Below are positions 1 to 8,050 of a DNA stretch of 64,000 nt, one piece after another. Position 1 is the stretch's first letter. Each line of letters starts with the position of its first letter. Source of the DNA: Sinomonas terrae (GTDB taxonomy: Bacteria > Actinomycetota > Actinomycetes > Actinomycetales > Micrococcaceae). Below the pieces are notes generated by a model. It saw only the letters and a program-made list of their open reading frames with translations, did not search any database and had not been told where the DNA came from. A program made the position numbers and the translations under genes. Where the stretch lies: the NCBI RefSeq assembly GCF_022539255.1, contig NZ_JAKZBV010000001.1, positions 3,410,001 to 3,474,000 on the forward strand. Reading direction: 5' to 3'.

Positions 1-1856
1 CACGACTCCGAGGACGGGGCGTCGATGAGCGGGTCGGATTCGATGTGGATCACGATCGGGCCCGAGCCCTCGGGGGCGGCCTTGGCCTTGGCGATCGCGG
101 CCTCGAGGTCCTCGATCGCGTTCGGGCCCGGCTCGATCCGGTGGACCGTGACGCCGAGGCTCTCGGCGTTCGCGGCGAGGTCGATCGGGAGCTTCTCGCC
201 GTCGTCGAACGTGTGGTGCGTCCGGTCCAGGGTGCGGTACTTCGTGCCGAAGCGCTGGGAGCCCAGCTGCTCCGAGAGGGCACCGATCGAGGCGTAGCCG
301 TGGTTCTGGATGAGCACGACGATGAGCTTGATGCCCTCCGCGACCGCGGTGACGAGCTCGGTGTGCATCATCAGGTACGACCCGTCCCCGACCATGACGA
401 CGACGTCGCGCGCATCCTCCCTGTCTTCTTCGCTCGGGCGCGACGCGGCGTCGAGCGCCGCCCGCTTGACCCCGAGCCCACCGGGGATCTCGTAGCCCAT
501 GCAGGAGAACGCGTACTCGACGTGGTACCCGAACGGGTCCCGGACGCGCCACATCTTGTGCAGGTCGCCCGGGAGGGAGCCGGCGGCGCAGATGACGACG
601 TCGCGGGCGTCCATCGCGCGGTTCGCCGCGCCGATGATCGCGTTCTGGGACGGCAGCGGCGAGTACCGCTCGTCGAAGGCGGCGTCGACGGTGGCGTCCC
701 AGCGTGCCTTCTCGGAGGAGACAGCCTGCTCGAGGTCGGCCCCCACGCGGTAGCCGCCCAGCGCCGTCGTCAGCGCCACGAGCGCCTTGCGCGCATCGGC
801 GACGACCGGCACCGAGGTGCCGTGCTTGTAGGCGTCGATCGGGGCGACGTTGATATTCACGAACCTGACGTCCGGGTTCTGGAAGGCGGTGCGCGAGGCG
901 GTCGTGAAGTCCTCGTAGCGCGTCCCGATCCCGATGACCAGGTCCGCATCGCGGGCCAGGGCGTTGGCCGCCGTCGTGCCGGTCGAGCCGATCGCGCCGA
1001 GGGCCTGGGCGTGGTCCCACGCCAGGACGCCGACGCCGGCCTGCGTCCAGCCGACCGGGATGCCGGTGGCCTCGGCGAACTCGCGCAGCTGCTCCTGCGC
1101 GAACGCGTACAGGACGCCGCCGCCGGCCACGATGAGCGGGCGCTTCGCGGAGCGGATGAGCTCGGCGGCGCGGGCGATGTCCTCGGCCTCGGGCTCGGGG
1201 CGACGGATGCGCCACTCGCGCTCGGCGAGGAACTCCTCCGGGACGTCGAAGACCTCGGCCTGGACGTCCTGCGGCAGGGCGATCGTGACCGCGCCGGTCT
1301 CGGCCGGGTCGGTCAGGACGCGCAGTCCGTGCAGGAGCGCCGAGAAGAGCTGCTCGGGTCGGTTGACCCGGTCGAAATACTTGGAAAGGGGCCTAAAGGC
1401 GTCGTTGACCGTGATGTCGTAGCCGTGGGGCTGCTCGAGCTGCTGCAGCACCGGGTCCGCGGCACGGGTCGCGAACGTGTCCGAGGGCAGCAGCAGGGCC
1501 GGGAGCCGGTTCGCCGTCGCGAGGGCCGCGCCGGTGAGCAGGTTCGACGAGCCCGGGCCGATCGAGGTCGAGACGGCGAACGTCTGACGGCGGCGCGTGT
1601 GCCGGGCGTAGCCGACGGCCTGGTGCACCTGGGCCTGCTCGTTCCTTCCCTGGTAGTAGGGCATGAGCGCCGGGTCCTGGACCTGCCACTGCTTCAGGGC
1701 CTGGCCCACGCCCGCGACGTTGCCATGCCCGAAGATGCCGAACATCCCCGGGATCAGCCGGCCGCGGTACTCCTCGGTGCCGACACGGTCCACGGTGTAC
1801 TGCCGCCCGAGGAACTCCACGAGTGCCTGGGCGACCGTCATCCTGCGCGTGCTCAC
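1..1856 (-). CDS. iolD: 3D-(3,5/4)-trihydroxycyclohexane-1,2-dione hydrolase IolD, C-terminus cut by window edge
   Basis: Thiamine-diphosphate enzyme of myo-inositol catabolism that opens the ring of trihydroxycyclohexane-dione to 5-deoxy-glucuronate. About 618 codons are present. The ThDP/Mg motif GDGSYLMMH lies near residue 490, and the last visible residues read PIVIHIESDPLIDAPSSES, a typical near-terminal IolD segment, so only some 30 residues are missing off the left edge. The GTG start overlaps the TGA of the upstream aldolase gene by four bases (GTGA), which implies translational coupling in an iolC-aldolase-iolD operon. The N-terminus reads STRRMTVAQALVEFLGRQY, as expected for the family. 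A long antisense frame over this gene is a GC-rich shadow. Confidence 0.95.
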   Translation of the reverse strand, partial: MSTRRMTVAQALVEFLGRQYTVDRVGTEEYRGRLIPGMFGIFGHGNVAGVGQALKQWQVQDPALMPYYQGRNEQAQVHQAVGYARHTRRRQTFAVSTSIGPGSSNLLTGAALATANRLPALLLPSDTFATRAADPVLQQLEQPHGYDITVNDAFRPLSKYFDRVNRPEQLFSALLHGLRVLTDPAETGAVTIALPQDVQAEVFDVPEEFLAEREWRIRRPEPEAEDIARAAELIRSAKRPLIVAGGGVLYAFAQEQLREFAEATGIPVGWTQAGVGVLAWDHAQALGAIGSTGTTAANALARDADLVIGIGTRYEDFTTASRTAFQNPDVRFVNINVAPIDAYKHGTSVPVVADARKALVALTTALGGYRVGADLEQAVSSEKARWDATVDAAFDERYSPLPSQNAIIGAANRAMDARDVVICAAGSLPGDLHKMWRVRDPFGYHVEYAFSCMGYEIPGGLGVKRAALDAASRPSEEDREDARDVVVMVGDGSYLMMHTELVTAVAEGIKLIVVLIQNHGYASIGALSEQLGSQRFGTKYRTLDRTHHTFDDGEKLPIDLAANAESLGVTVHRIEPGPNAIEDLEAAIAKAKAAPEGSGPIVIHIESDPLIDAPSSES

Positions 1857-2833
1857 TTCGAGGCCTCCTTCGATGCCGGCTCTCCCGCAGTCGGGGGGAC
1901 GATTTCTTCGGTGTGCAGCAGCGACGCCGCGGCCGCGACGGCCCCGGCCACGTCGCCGTCGGCCGGGTAGAGCAGGGTCCGGCCCACGGTCAGGCCTTGG
2001 ACACCCGGGAGGGCGAGCGCGGCGCCCCACGAGGCGAACACCTCGTCCTGGCGCCCGGTCGGGTCGCCGCCGAGCAGGACGGTGGGCATCGTGGTGGAGG
2101 CCATGACCCGCTCCATCTCCGCCACCACGGGCAGCTTCATCCACGTGTACGCGCTTGTCGCGCCCAGGCCCGAGGCGATCGCGACCGAGCGGATGACCGC
2201 CTCCGGGGAGAGGTCGTTCTTGACCTTGCCGTCGACCCACGAGGACAGGAACGGCTCGACCATTGCCACGAGCTTCCGCTCGGCCAGGGAATCGATGGCC
2301 TTCGCGGTGTTCTCGAGGATGCCCGCCGTCGCCGGGTCGCCGAGGCAGATGCGCGTGAGCATCTTCCCCCCGGTCGCCCCGATCGCCTCGAGGGCCTCGG
2401 CGGTGTGGCCGGTGAAGCGGTCGTCGAACTCGTTCACGAACCCGGCCAGGCCGCCGCGGTTCATCGAGCCGAACAGGAGCTTGCCCTCCAGCGCCCCGAG
2501 AAGGAGCAGGTCGTCCATGATGTCCGGGCTCGCCAGAACCCCGTCCACAGCGGGGTTCGCCAGAGCGAGCCGGAGCCGGTCGAGCAGCTCACGCCGGTCC
2601 GCCATCGCCTCCGGGCGGCCCTGGGCCGCCAGCGCCCCGCGGGCCGGATGGTCGGCGGCGACGATGAAGTTCTGCCTCCCGAGCACGACGCCGGGGTGCG
2701 GCTCCCGCGCCCGGGCAGCCCGGGCGATCGCGTCCGGATCCTCCAGGCGGATCTTGGTCAGGTGCTCATAGCGGCGCGGATCGTCGTCGAACGTCCCCTT
2801 GGCGAGTTCTGCAGGAGTCGAAACGGTCGTCAC
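1853..2833 (-). CDS. Cgl0159-type TIM-barrel aldolase of the inositol operon
   Basis: A 326-residue (beta/alpha)8 protein of the DeoC/LacD-like class, the type found between iolC and iolD in actinobacterial inositol clusters (C. glutamicum Cgl0159). By context it probably splits 2-deoxy-5-keto-gluconate 6-phosphate, the job of IolJ elsewhere; this is an inference. Visible family-like segments include LVAMVEPFLSSW, GLGATSAYTWMKLPV and PTVLLGGDPTG, where barrel strands carry the lysine and the phosphate-binding glycines. The GTG start overlaps the iolC stop by four bases, and its own stop overlaps the iolD start in the same way. The three genes are therefore one translationally coupled unit on the minus strand. 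Confidence 0.85.
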   Translation of the reverse strand: MTTVSTPAELAKGTFDDDPRRYEHLTKIRLEDPDAIARAARAREPHPGVVLGRQNFIVAADHPARGALAAQGRPEAMADRRELLDRLRLALANPAVDGVLASPDIMDDLLLLGALEGKLLFGSMNRGGLAGFVNEFDDRFTGHTAEALEAIGATGGKMLTRICLGDPATAGILENTAKAIDSLAERKLVAMVEPFLSSWVDGKVKNDLSPEAVIRSVAIASGLGATSAYTWMKLPVVAEMERVMASTTMPTVLLGGDPTGRQDEVFASWGAALALPGVQGLTVGRTLLYPADGDVAGAVAAAASLLHTEEIVPPTAGEPASKEASK

Positions 2834-3891
2834 TTGGCCACCGCCTCGGGGACGAGCCGGCCGCGCTCGGCCAGCAGCGAGGTGACCTCGGCCGGCGTCG
2901 GCATCGCGTCCGCGCAGGAGAGCCGGGAGGCGACTATCGCCCCGGCCGCGTTAGCGTAGTCCAGGACCTGGGCCAGGGGCCAGCCTGCGAGGAGGCCGTG
3001 GCAGAACGCGCCGCCGAACGAGTCGCCGGCGCCGAGGCCGTTGAGGGTCTGGACAGGGACCGGGGCGGAGACCACGCGCTCGTCGCGGGTCTTGGCCATC
3101 ACGCCCTCGGGGCCCAGCTTCACCACGGCGATCTCCACCCCCGCGGCGAGGAGGCGGTCGGCCTGCTCGTCCGGGGTGCCGTGGCCGACGGCGACCGCGC
3201 ACTCCTCCTCGTTGCCGATCGCGACCGTCACGTGCGGCAGGACCTTGGCGACCTGCTCGCGGGCGGCGTCCTCGGAATCCCAGAACATCGGCCGGTAGTC
3301 CAGGTCCAGGACGGTGAACTGGCCCTGGCCCAGACTGGCGCGGGGGCGGGCCTCGTGCGCGGCGATGTGCGCGCCCCGGCTCGGCTCCTGGCAGAGCCCG
3401 GTGACGGTGGACCAGAAGATCCGCGCGGCGCGGATCGCCTCGACGTCGAGCTCCTCGGCCCTGATCTGCAGGTCCGGGGCCGTCGGGAAGCGGCCGTAGA
3501 AGTACAGCGGGAACTCGTGCGTCTCCGGGAGGATCGCGCAGAACGTCGCCGGGGTCTGCAGGCCCGCGACCGGGGTCACGAAGCGGTCGTCGACGCCGAA
3601 CTTGACCAGCTCGCGGTGCAGATACACGCCGAACGGATCGTCCCCCGTGCGGGTCACGACGGCGGTGCGACGCCCGTGCTGCGAGGCGGCGACAGCAACA
3701 TTGGACGGCGAGCCGCCCAGGTACTTGCCGAAGCTCGTCACGTCCGCGAGGCCGACGCCGATGTCGTTGGGATAGATGTCGACGCTGATGCGCCCCATCG
3801 TGAGAACGTCATAGGTCACGATCGCTGTGCCCTTTCCTGCTTCAAAGCCCGTCGAATCCGAGCCGGCTGCGCTGCCTGTGGCGGCGGCCAC
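2830..3891 (-). CDS. iolC: 5-dehydro-2-deoxygluconokinase IolC (PfkB family)
   Basis: Ribokinase/PfkB-family kinase that phosphorylates 5-dehydro-2-deoxygluconate in inositol breakdown. The N-terminal PfkB motif appears as GGSPSNVAVAASQHG, and the C-terminal signature with the catalytic Asp as LNGLGAGDSFGGAF. The start is uncertain. GTG at 3891 has a good AGGAGAG seven bases upstream and gives 353 residues. An internal GTG at 3819, with AGGAAAGG at 11 bases, gives 329 residues beginning VTYDVLTMGR, which fits the usual family N-terminus better. The extra 24 residues (Ala/Gly/Ser rich) would be a non-conserved extension. This is the first gene of the coupled iolC-aldolase-iolD unit. Confidence 0.92.
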   Translation of the reverse strand: MAAATGSAAGSDSTGFEAGKGTAIVTYDVLTMGRISVDIYPNDIGVGLADVTSFGKYLGGSPSNVAVAASQHGRRTAVVTRTGDDPFGVYLHRELVKFGVDDRFVTPVAGLQTPATFCAILPETHEFPLYFYGRFPTAPDLQIRAEELDVEAIRAARIFWSTVTGLCQEPSRGAHIAAHEARPRASLGQGQFTVLDLDYRPMFWDSEDAAREQVAKVLPHVTVAIGNEEECAVAVGHGTPDEQADRLLAAGVEIAVVKLGPEGVMAKTRDERVVSAPVPVQTLNGLGAGDSFGGAFCHGLLAGWPLAQVLDYANAAGAIVASRLSCADAMPTPAEVTSLLAERGRLVPEAVAK

Positions 3892-3920
3892 AGATCAACT
3901 CTCCTACAGATTTAATGTGC

Positions 3921-3936
3921 TGTCAAAGGTTTGTAC
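3921..3936 (-). promoter_or_regulatory. Possible inositol-regulon operator upstream of iolC
   Basis: On the minus strand this reads GTACAAACCTTTGACA, and with flanks it forms a TGTCA...TGACA inverted repeat. Similar elements stand upstream of the tautomerase (4434-4448) and between the MFS carrier and the LacI gene (6062-6079). It sits 30 bases before the upstream iolC start, which suits a repressor operator. Which regulator binds is unknown; the LacI protein encoded at 6096 is the nearest candidate. Confidence 0.35.
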
Positions 3937-3966
3937 TGACATGTTTGATGCATCACGAGGCACCGC

Positions 3967-4371
3967 TCAGCGGGCCGGAATCCCCAGCTCGCCCGTCATG
4001 TACTGCGCCCTCCCGAAGCCGAAGGACCAGTCCCCCGCGCCGTTCTCGACGTAGCCGATGAAGACATCCTCGCCCGGGATGCCGGCGTCCGCCAGATTCC
4101 GTGCGATGGCTGCGAACAGCCCCTCTTTCGCCTCCTGGCTGCGACCTCCCTGAGTGAAGATCTGGATCATCACGACCCCTCCCGACCGATCGAAGCCCAG
4201 CCCCGCATCCTGCGCCACGATCTGTCCGGGCGCATGCTCCGTAATGACGTGGAAGTAGTCGCGCTCCGGAATCCGGTACTCGGCGAGGATGGCGTCATGG
4301 ATGGCGCGGCTCAGGCGGGAGAGCTGTTCGGGAGTGCGGCCGGCGTTGACGTCGATGCGGACGAGAGGCAT
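3967..4371 (-). CDS. Tautomerase family protein (4-oxalocrotonate tautomerase-like, long form)
   Basis: A 134-residue protein of the tautomerase superfamily. The mature N-terminus would be Pro1 after Met removal (MPLVRIDVNAGRTPEQLSRL), and this proline is the catalytic base in the family. Length and the C-terminal segment WSFGFGRAQYMTGELG match long tautomerase-like proteins often found with sugar-acid or inositol genes. The ATG at 4371 is preceded by AAGGAG at eight bases; a longer upstream frame lacks a better signal. It lies between iolC and the MFS carrier, all on the minus strand. A role in isomerising a keto-sugar intermediate of inositol breakdown is plausible but not shown. Confidence 0.85.
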   Translation of the reverse strand: MPLVRIDVNAGRTPEQLSRLSRAIHDAILAEYRIPERDYFHVITEHAPGQIVAQDAGLGFDRSGGVVMIQIFTQGGRSQEAKEGLFAAIARNLADAGIPGEDVFIGYVENGAGDWSFGFGRAQYMTGELGIPAR

Positions 4372-4433
4372 GGGAGAAACTCCTTGAAGGACTTTGTTCT
4401 TACAATACGACAATACCGGACAAAAGCTAGAGT

Positions 4434-4448
4434 GGTCAAGATTTGTCC
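4434..4448 (-). promoter_or_regulatory. Promoter/operator region of the tautomerase gene
   Basis: The minus strand reads GGACAAATCTTGACC, resembling the element upstream of iolC. The TTGACC can serve as -35, with TATTGT 18 bases downstream as -10. A second arm, TTTGTCC, makes a GGACAAA...TTTGTCC inverted repeat spanning 4418-4448. An operator overlapping a promoter is the simplest reading. Confidence 0.4.
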
Positions 4449-4473
4449 TAACAAAGTTTCAAGGAAAGGCAGC

Positions 4474-4507
4474 CGCCCCGCGCCGACCCGAGAGTCCGCG
4501 CGGGGCG
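4474..4507 (-). terminator. Hairpin after the MFS carrier gene
   Basis: A perfect 10-bp GC stem (CGCCCCGCGC / GCGCGGGGCG) with a 14-base loop lies just past the stop of the carrier on the minus strand. There is no clear T-run, so it may be a weak or Rho-assisted terminator separating the carrier from the tautomerase promoter. Confidence 0.5.
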
Positions 4508-4527
4508 ACAGTCACAGCCCCCAGGCG

Positions 4528-5973
4528 CTACTTCTTGTGCACCGCGTAGATAGCTCCGGTCGTGACGTCCTCCTCGAGGGCCTCGAGCGTGCGCCCACGG
4601 CTCTCCGGCACCTGGGTGATCACGAAGATCAGCGCGAGGGCGCCGACGGCGGCGAAGAGGAAGAACGTTCCGGTGATGCCCATGGCTGCCACCATCGAGG
4701 GGAAGTAGAGCGAGAGGAACCCGTTCACAACCCACAGGGCGAAGACAGCCACACCGATGCCGAAGCCACGCATGTGCAGCGGGAAGATCTCCGAGAGGTA
4801 GACCCAGACCGCGACGTTGAGGAACGTCTGCATCGAGCCGACGAACGCGACCACGAGGAACAGGATCACGAAGGGACGGGCAGGATTGCCCACGGGAAGC
4901 GCCATGGATGCGACGCCGATGAGGATATGGCAGGCAGTCGTCAGCGACAGGCCGGTGATGAAGGTCTTGCGACGGTCGAGGCGGTCCATCATCCTCAGCG
5001 CAATGATGCCGCCGATCACAGCGATCACACCGGGTGCCACGTTGGCGATGAGCGCTCCGTCCTTGCTGAAGCCGGACTCGGTGAGCACGGTCTGCCCGTA
5101 GTACATGATCGAGTTGATGCCGGTCAGCTGCTGGGCCACACCCAGGCCGATCGCGACCAGCAGGATCCGGAAGAGATTCTTGTTCGAGAAGATCGCGCGC
5201 CAGCCGATCTGGTGGCTCTCCCGCTCTTCCCTCGCGACGGTCTCGACGTCGGAGAGTTCGGCAACGGCACGGTCGCCGGTGCGCACGGTCTGGAGCACCG
5301 CGAGCGCCTCCTGACGGCGCCCCTTCTCGACGAGCCAGCGCGGGGATTCGGGCATCCGGAGCATTCCGAAGAACAGCGCGAGGGCCGGCAGGGCACAGAT
5401 CGCGAACATGATGCGCCAGACACCGCCGACATTGCCGAACACGTTCCCGATGATGGCGTTGACCACGAACGCTGCGAGCTGGCCGATCACGATCGCAAGC
5501 TCGTTGCGGCCCGCGAGCGAACCACGGATCTCGAAGGGCGCGAGCTCCGCGAGGAAGACCGGCACCACGGTCGAGGCGCCGCCCACGGCGAGGCCGAGGA
5601 GAATACGGCCGACGACGAGCACCTCGAAGTTCGGGGTGAACACGACCGCCACGGTTCCGGCGAAGAACAGGACGGCGAGCAGGATGATGGTCTTGCGACG
5701 GCCCCAGGCGTCAGAGAGGCGTCCGCCGAAGATCGCGCCGATTGCGGCCGCGAAGACGAGGGAGGCGGTGACGACGCCCTCCGTGAACGGGGTGAGGCCG
5801 AGCTCAGAGGACATCGGGCTGAGCGCACCGTTGATGACTCCGGTGTCGTAACCGAAGAGGAGGCCACCGAAGGTGGCGACGAGGGCGACGAGGCCGAGGC
5901 GCTTGCGGTGAGGACCGTCAGTCAGAGGCGGGAGCGAGGCGGCGCTCGACGCTCCGGCGTGGGCTGTAGCCAT
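4528..5973 (-). CDS. MFS sugar/inositol transporter (IolT-like)
   Basis: A 481-residue, 12-helix carrier of the sugar porter family. Family signatures are visible: FGYDTGVINGAL in helix 1, GGRLSDAWGRRKT in the loop between helices 2 and 3, MPESPRWLVEKGR before the central loop, QQLTGINSIMYYG in helix 7 and VPESRGRTLEALEED at the end. QQLTGINSIMYYG is the sugar-binding helix of the family. The ATG at 5973 has AAGGAG at seven bases; a longer frame upstream has no signal. Context (iolC, iolD, tautomerase on the same strand, divergent LacI gene) makes myo-inositol the likely substrate, by inference. Transport is presumably proton driven. Confidence 0.9.
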   Translation of the reverse strand: MATAHAGASSAASLPPLTDGPHRKRLGLVALVATFGGLLFGYDTGVINGALSPMSSELGLTPFTEGVVTASLVFAAAIGAIFGGRLSDAWGRRKTIILLAVLFFAGTVAVVFTPNFEVLVVGRILLGLAVGGASTVVPVFLAELAPFEIRGSLAGRNELAIVIGQLAAFVVNAIIGNVFGNVGGVWRIMFAICALPALALFFGMLRMPESPRWLVEKGRRQEALAVLQTVRTGDRAVAELSDVETVAREERESHQIGWRAIFSNKNLFRILLVAIGLGVAQQLTGINSIMYYGQTVLTESGFSKDGALIANVAPGVIAVIGGIIALRMMDRLDRRKTFITGLSLTTACHILIGVASMALPVGNPARPFVILFLVVAFVGSMQTFLNVAVWVYLSEIFPLHMRGFGIGVAVFALWVVNGFLSLYFPSMVAAMGITGTFFLFAAVGALALIFVITQVPESRGRTLEALEEDVTTGAIYAVHKK

Positions 5974-6061
5974 GAGAGACTCCTTTGTCGTTCCGAAGCG
6001 GGCATGTGGCCCGCGTCTCACCTAAGACTAACGCGCGAAAGATAGAAATGTAAGGTCAAAT

Positions 6062-6079
6062 GTACAAAATCTTTTGAAG
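6062..6079. promoter_or_regulatory. Operator/promoter between the MFS carrier and lacI-type gene
   Basis: The plus strand reads GTACAAAATCTTTTGAAG, the third copy of the element seen upstream of iolC and the tautomerase, and with flanks it forms TCAAA...TTTTGA. On the minus strand TTGTAC and TATCTT, 17 bases apart, make a promoter for the carrier that overlaps it. The same site is just upstream of the LacI gene, so it could give autoregulation. Confidence 0.4.
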
Positions 6080-6095
6080 TGTCGAGCGTGCAAGG

Positions 6096-7160
6096 ATGAG
6101 GGGCGTGACACCTCCCGCGCTCCCAGGCCCTCCCCGCCCAGGAACGCCGCGCCGCGCTGTGACCCAGGAGGATGTCGCGCGGGAAGTGGGAGTGTCCCGG
6201 ACGCTCGTGTCCTTCGCCTTCCGAGGCGCTCCCGGCGTGAGCAACGAAACCCGTGAGGCCATTTTCGACGCTGCCCAGCGCCTCGGCTACCGGCAGAACG
6301 CGGTAGCCGCGGACCTCGCGCGCAAGCGGCCCTCCGCCGTCGGCCTCTATCTCCTCGACCTGCGCAACGAGGTCTACGCCGACGTCTTCCACGGCGTGCG
6401 CGAGGCGTTCGAGGACGCGCCGAACCGGCTGATCCTGAGCGTCTCCCCCACCGCCAACTCGCTCGGACGCGCCGCCGTCGACTCCCTCATCGAGGCGCGG
6501 GTCGGCATCGTGGTCGCGGCGACCCTCCTCGACGCGGATGCAGACGTTCAGGAACTGGCCCAGACGGTGCCGGTCGTCAACGTAGCGCGTCGGGTGCACG
6601 GCGTGGACAGCGTCTACTCGGACGATCCTGCGGGAGCCGAGGCCGCCGTGCGCCATCTGATTGAACTCGGTCACACGCGGATCGCGCACCTCACGGGGCC
6701 CCCGCACGAGGGGCATCAGGGGCGTCGGCGATCCTACGAGCGCACAATGTCCGACGTCGGGCTCCCACCGCGCGTCGTCACCGCGCAGGACTACACGCAA
6801 GAGGCCGCAGAGAGGGCCGTCGTCCCGCTGCTCGCCGGCGGCGAGCGGCCGACGGCGATCTTCGCCCACAACGACGAGCTCGCCGTCGGCGCGAGGGAAG
6901 CCGCCTACGGCCTGGGCCTCGCCGTGCCGGACGATCTCTCCCTCATCGGCTACGACAATTCGCGCATCTCGCGACTGCACGGAATCGACCTCACGTCCGT
7001 GGACCTCCACGCGCTCGAGCTCGGACGCTCGGCCGGCCGAACGGCCCTCGAGCGGCTCGCGAACCCGCTCGCGCCCGCCGTCGATCTCAAGAGCTCCCCG
7101 CGCCTCGTCGTCCGGGGTTCGACGGCGGCGCCTCCCGAAGTCCGGAAGGACCGACCGTGA
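6096..7160 (+). CDS. LacI-family transcriptional regulator, probable regulator of the inositol genes
   Basis: A 354-residue repressor. The N-terminal helix-turn-helix and hinge are clear: VTQEDVAREVGVSRTLVSFA, then PGVSNETREAIFDAAQRLGY. The sugar-binding periplasmic-fold domain follows, with DLRNEVYADVFHGV, HLIELGHTRIAHLTG and FAHNDELAVGA. A 20-residue Pro-rich segment precedes the HTH; ATG at 6096 has only a weak AAGG. The gene is divergent from the MFS carrier and overlaps the HAD gene by four bases. Local control of the carrier, tautomerase and iol genes through the shared GTACAAA-like elements is an inference. Confidence 0.9.
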   Translation: MRGVTPPALPGPPRPGTPRRAVTQEDVAREVGVSRTLVSFAFRGAPGVSNETREAIFDAAQRLGYRQNAVAADLARKRPSAVGLYLLDLRNEVYADVFHGVREAFEDAPNRLILSVSPTANSLGRAAVDSLIEARVGIVVAATLLDADADVQELAQTVPVVNVARRVHGVDSVYSDDPAGAEAAVRHLIELGHTRIAHLTGPPHEGHQGRRRSYERTMSDVGLPPRVVTAQDYTQEAAERAVVPLLAGGERPTAIFAHNDELAVGAREAAYGLGLAVPDDLSLIGYDNSRISRLHGIDLTSVDLHALELGRSAGRTALERLANPLAPAVDLKSSPRLVVRGSTAAPPEVRKDRP

Positions 7161-7987
7161 CCCGGGCGCGCGCCGTCTTCCTCGACGTCGACGGCACCTA
7201 TGCTGACCGCGGGATTGTCCCTCCTGGCCACGTGGACGCCGTCCGGGCCGTCCGGGCCGCCGGCCACCGAGTCCTGCTGTGCACCGGCCGGCCGAAGTGC
7301 CTGCTCTCGGCCCACCTTCTCGCTGCAGGCTTCGACGGGATCGTCGGAGCAGCCGGGGGCTACGTCGAGATCGACGGCCGCGTCCTCTTGGACCGCCGTT
7401 TCCCGCCCGAGCTGGCCCAGCGCGCCGTCGCCGTCCTGAACCGGCATCGCGCCGCGTATCTGCTCGAGGCCCCCGAGGCCGTCTACGGTGTCCCCGGCGT
7501 GGACGTGCGGCTCACCGAGCTGCTCACAGGCCACCTCCGATCCGGGGACGCCACGGACCACGACGGGCCCGTCGACATCCTCAATGCCCTCGAGATGGCC
7601 GAGGAACTCGCTCAGACCTCCTTCGGCAAGATCATCTACTTCGATTCCCCCGAGCCCCTCACGGCACTGGCTGAAGCGATCGGCGAGGAGGTCGGCGCCC
7701 TCCCGAGTTCGATCCCGGGCATGGGAGACACGGCAGGCGAGCTCTACCTGAGGGACGTGCACAAGGCCGTCGGCATCCAGGCGGTGGTCAAGTACCTCGG
7801 GGTCTCGCGGGAGGACGTCATCGCGATCGGCGACGGCCCCAACGACGTCGAGATGATCGCCTACGCGGGGGTCGGGGTCGCGATCGACGGCGCTGTCCCC
7901 GCGGTCCTCGAGGCGGCGGCCCACGTTGTCCCCGGCCCAGAGCGCGAGGGACTCGTGCACGCGTTCGCCGAGCTGGGCCTCACCTAA
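7157..7987 (+). CDS. Cof-type HAD-IIB family hydrolase
   Basis: A 276-residue haloacid-dehalogenase phosphatase. Motif I is FLDVDGTYAD with the nucleophilic Asp, motif II contains LLCTGRP, and motif IV is GDGPNDVEMIAYAGVGVAI, typical of Cof/HAD-IIB sugar phosphatases with a C2B cap. The GTG start overlaps the LacI stop by four bases, so the two are co-translated. The substrate is unknown; a sugar or inositol phosphate would fit the neighbourhood. Confidence 0.88.
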   Translation: MTRARAVFLDVDGTYADRGIVPPGHVDAVRAVRAAGHRVLLCTGRPKCLLSAHLLAAGFDGIVGAAGGYVEIDGRVLLDRRFPPELAQRAVAVLNRHRAAYLLEAPEAVYGVPGVDVRLTELLTGHLRSGDATDHDGPVDILNALEMAEELAQTSFGKIIYFDSPEPLTALAEAIGEEVGALPSSIPGMGDTAGELYLRDVHKAVGIQAVVKYLGVSREDVIAIGDGPNDVEMIAYAGVGVAIDGAVPAVLEAAAHVVPGPEREGLVHAFAELGLT

Positions 7988-7999
7988 GCCCGGTCCCCA

Positions 8000-8048
8000 G
8001 CCCGAGCCCACGTCCCGGCCCGAGCCCACGTCCGGGCCCCGGCCCGAG
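8000..8048. repeat. Short tandem repeat between convergent genes
   Basis: GCCCGAGCCCACGTCC occurs at 8000-8015 and 8018-8033 (period 18), with a partial third copy GCCCGAG at 8042. It lies in the gap between the HAD gene and the convergent MFS gene. No hairpin or T-run makes it a clear terminator. Confidence 0.6.
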
Positions 8049-8050
8049 CG

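Noticed and set aside
45..1970. 641-codon plus-strand frame over iolD
   Set aside because: Antisense shadow of iolD.
4234..6045. 603-codon plus-strand frame over the MFS carrier
   Set aside because: Antisense shadow, rich in His/Glu/Asp from reversed hydrophobic codons.
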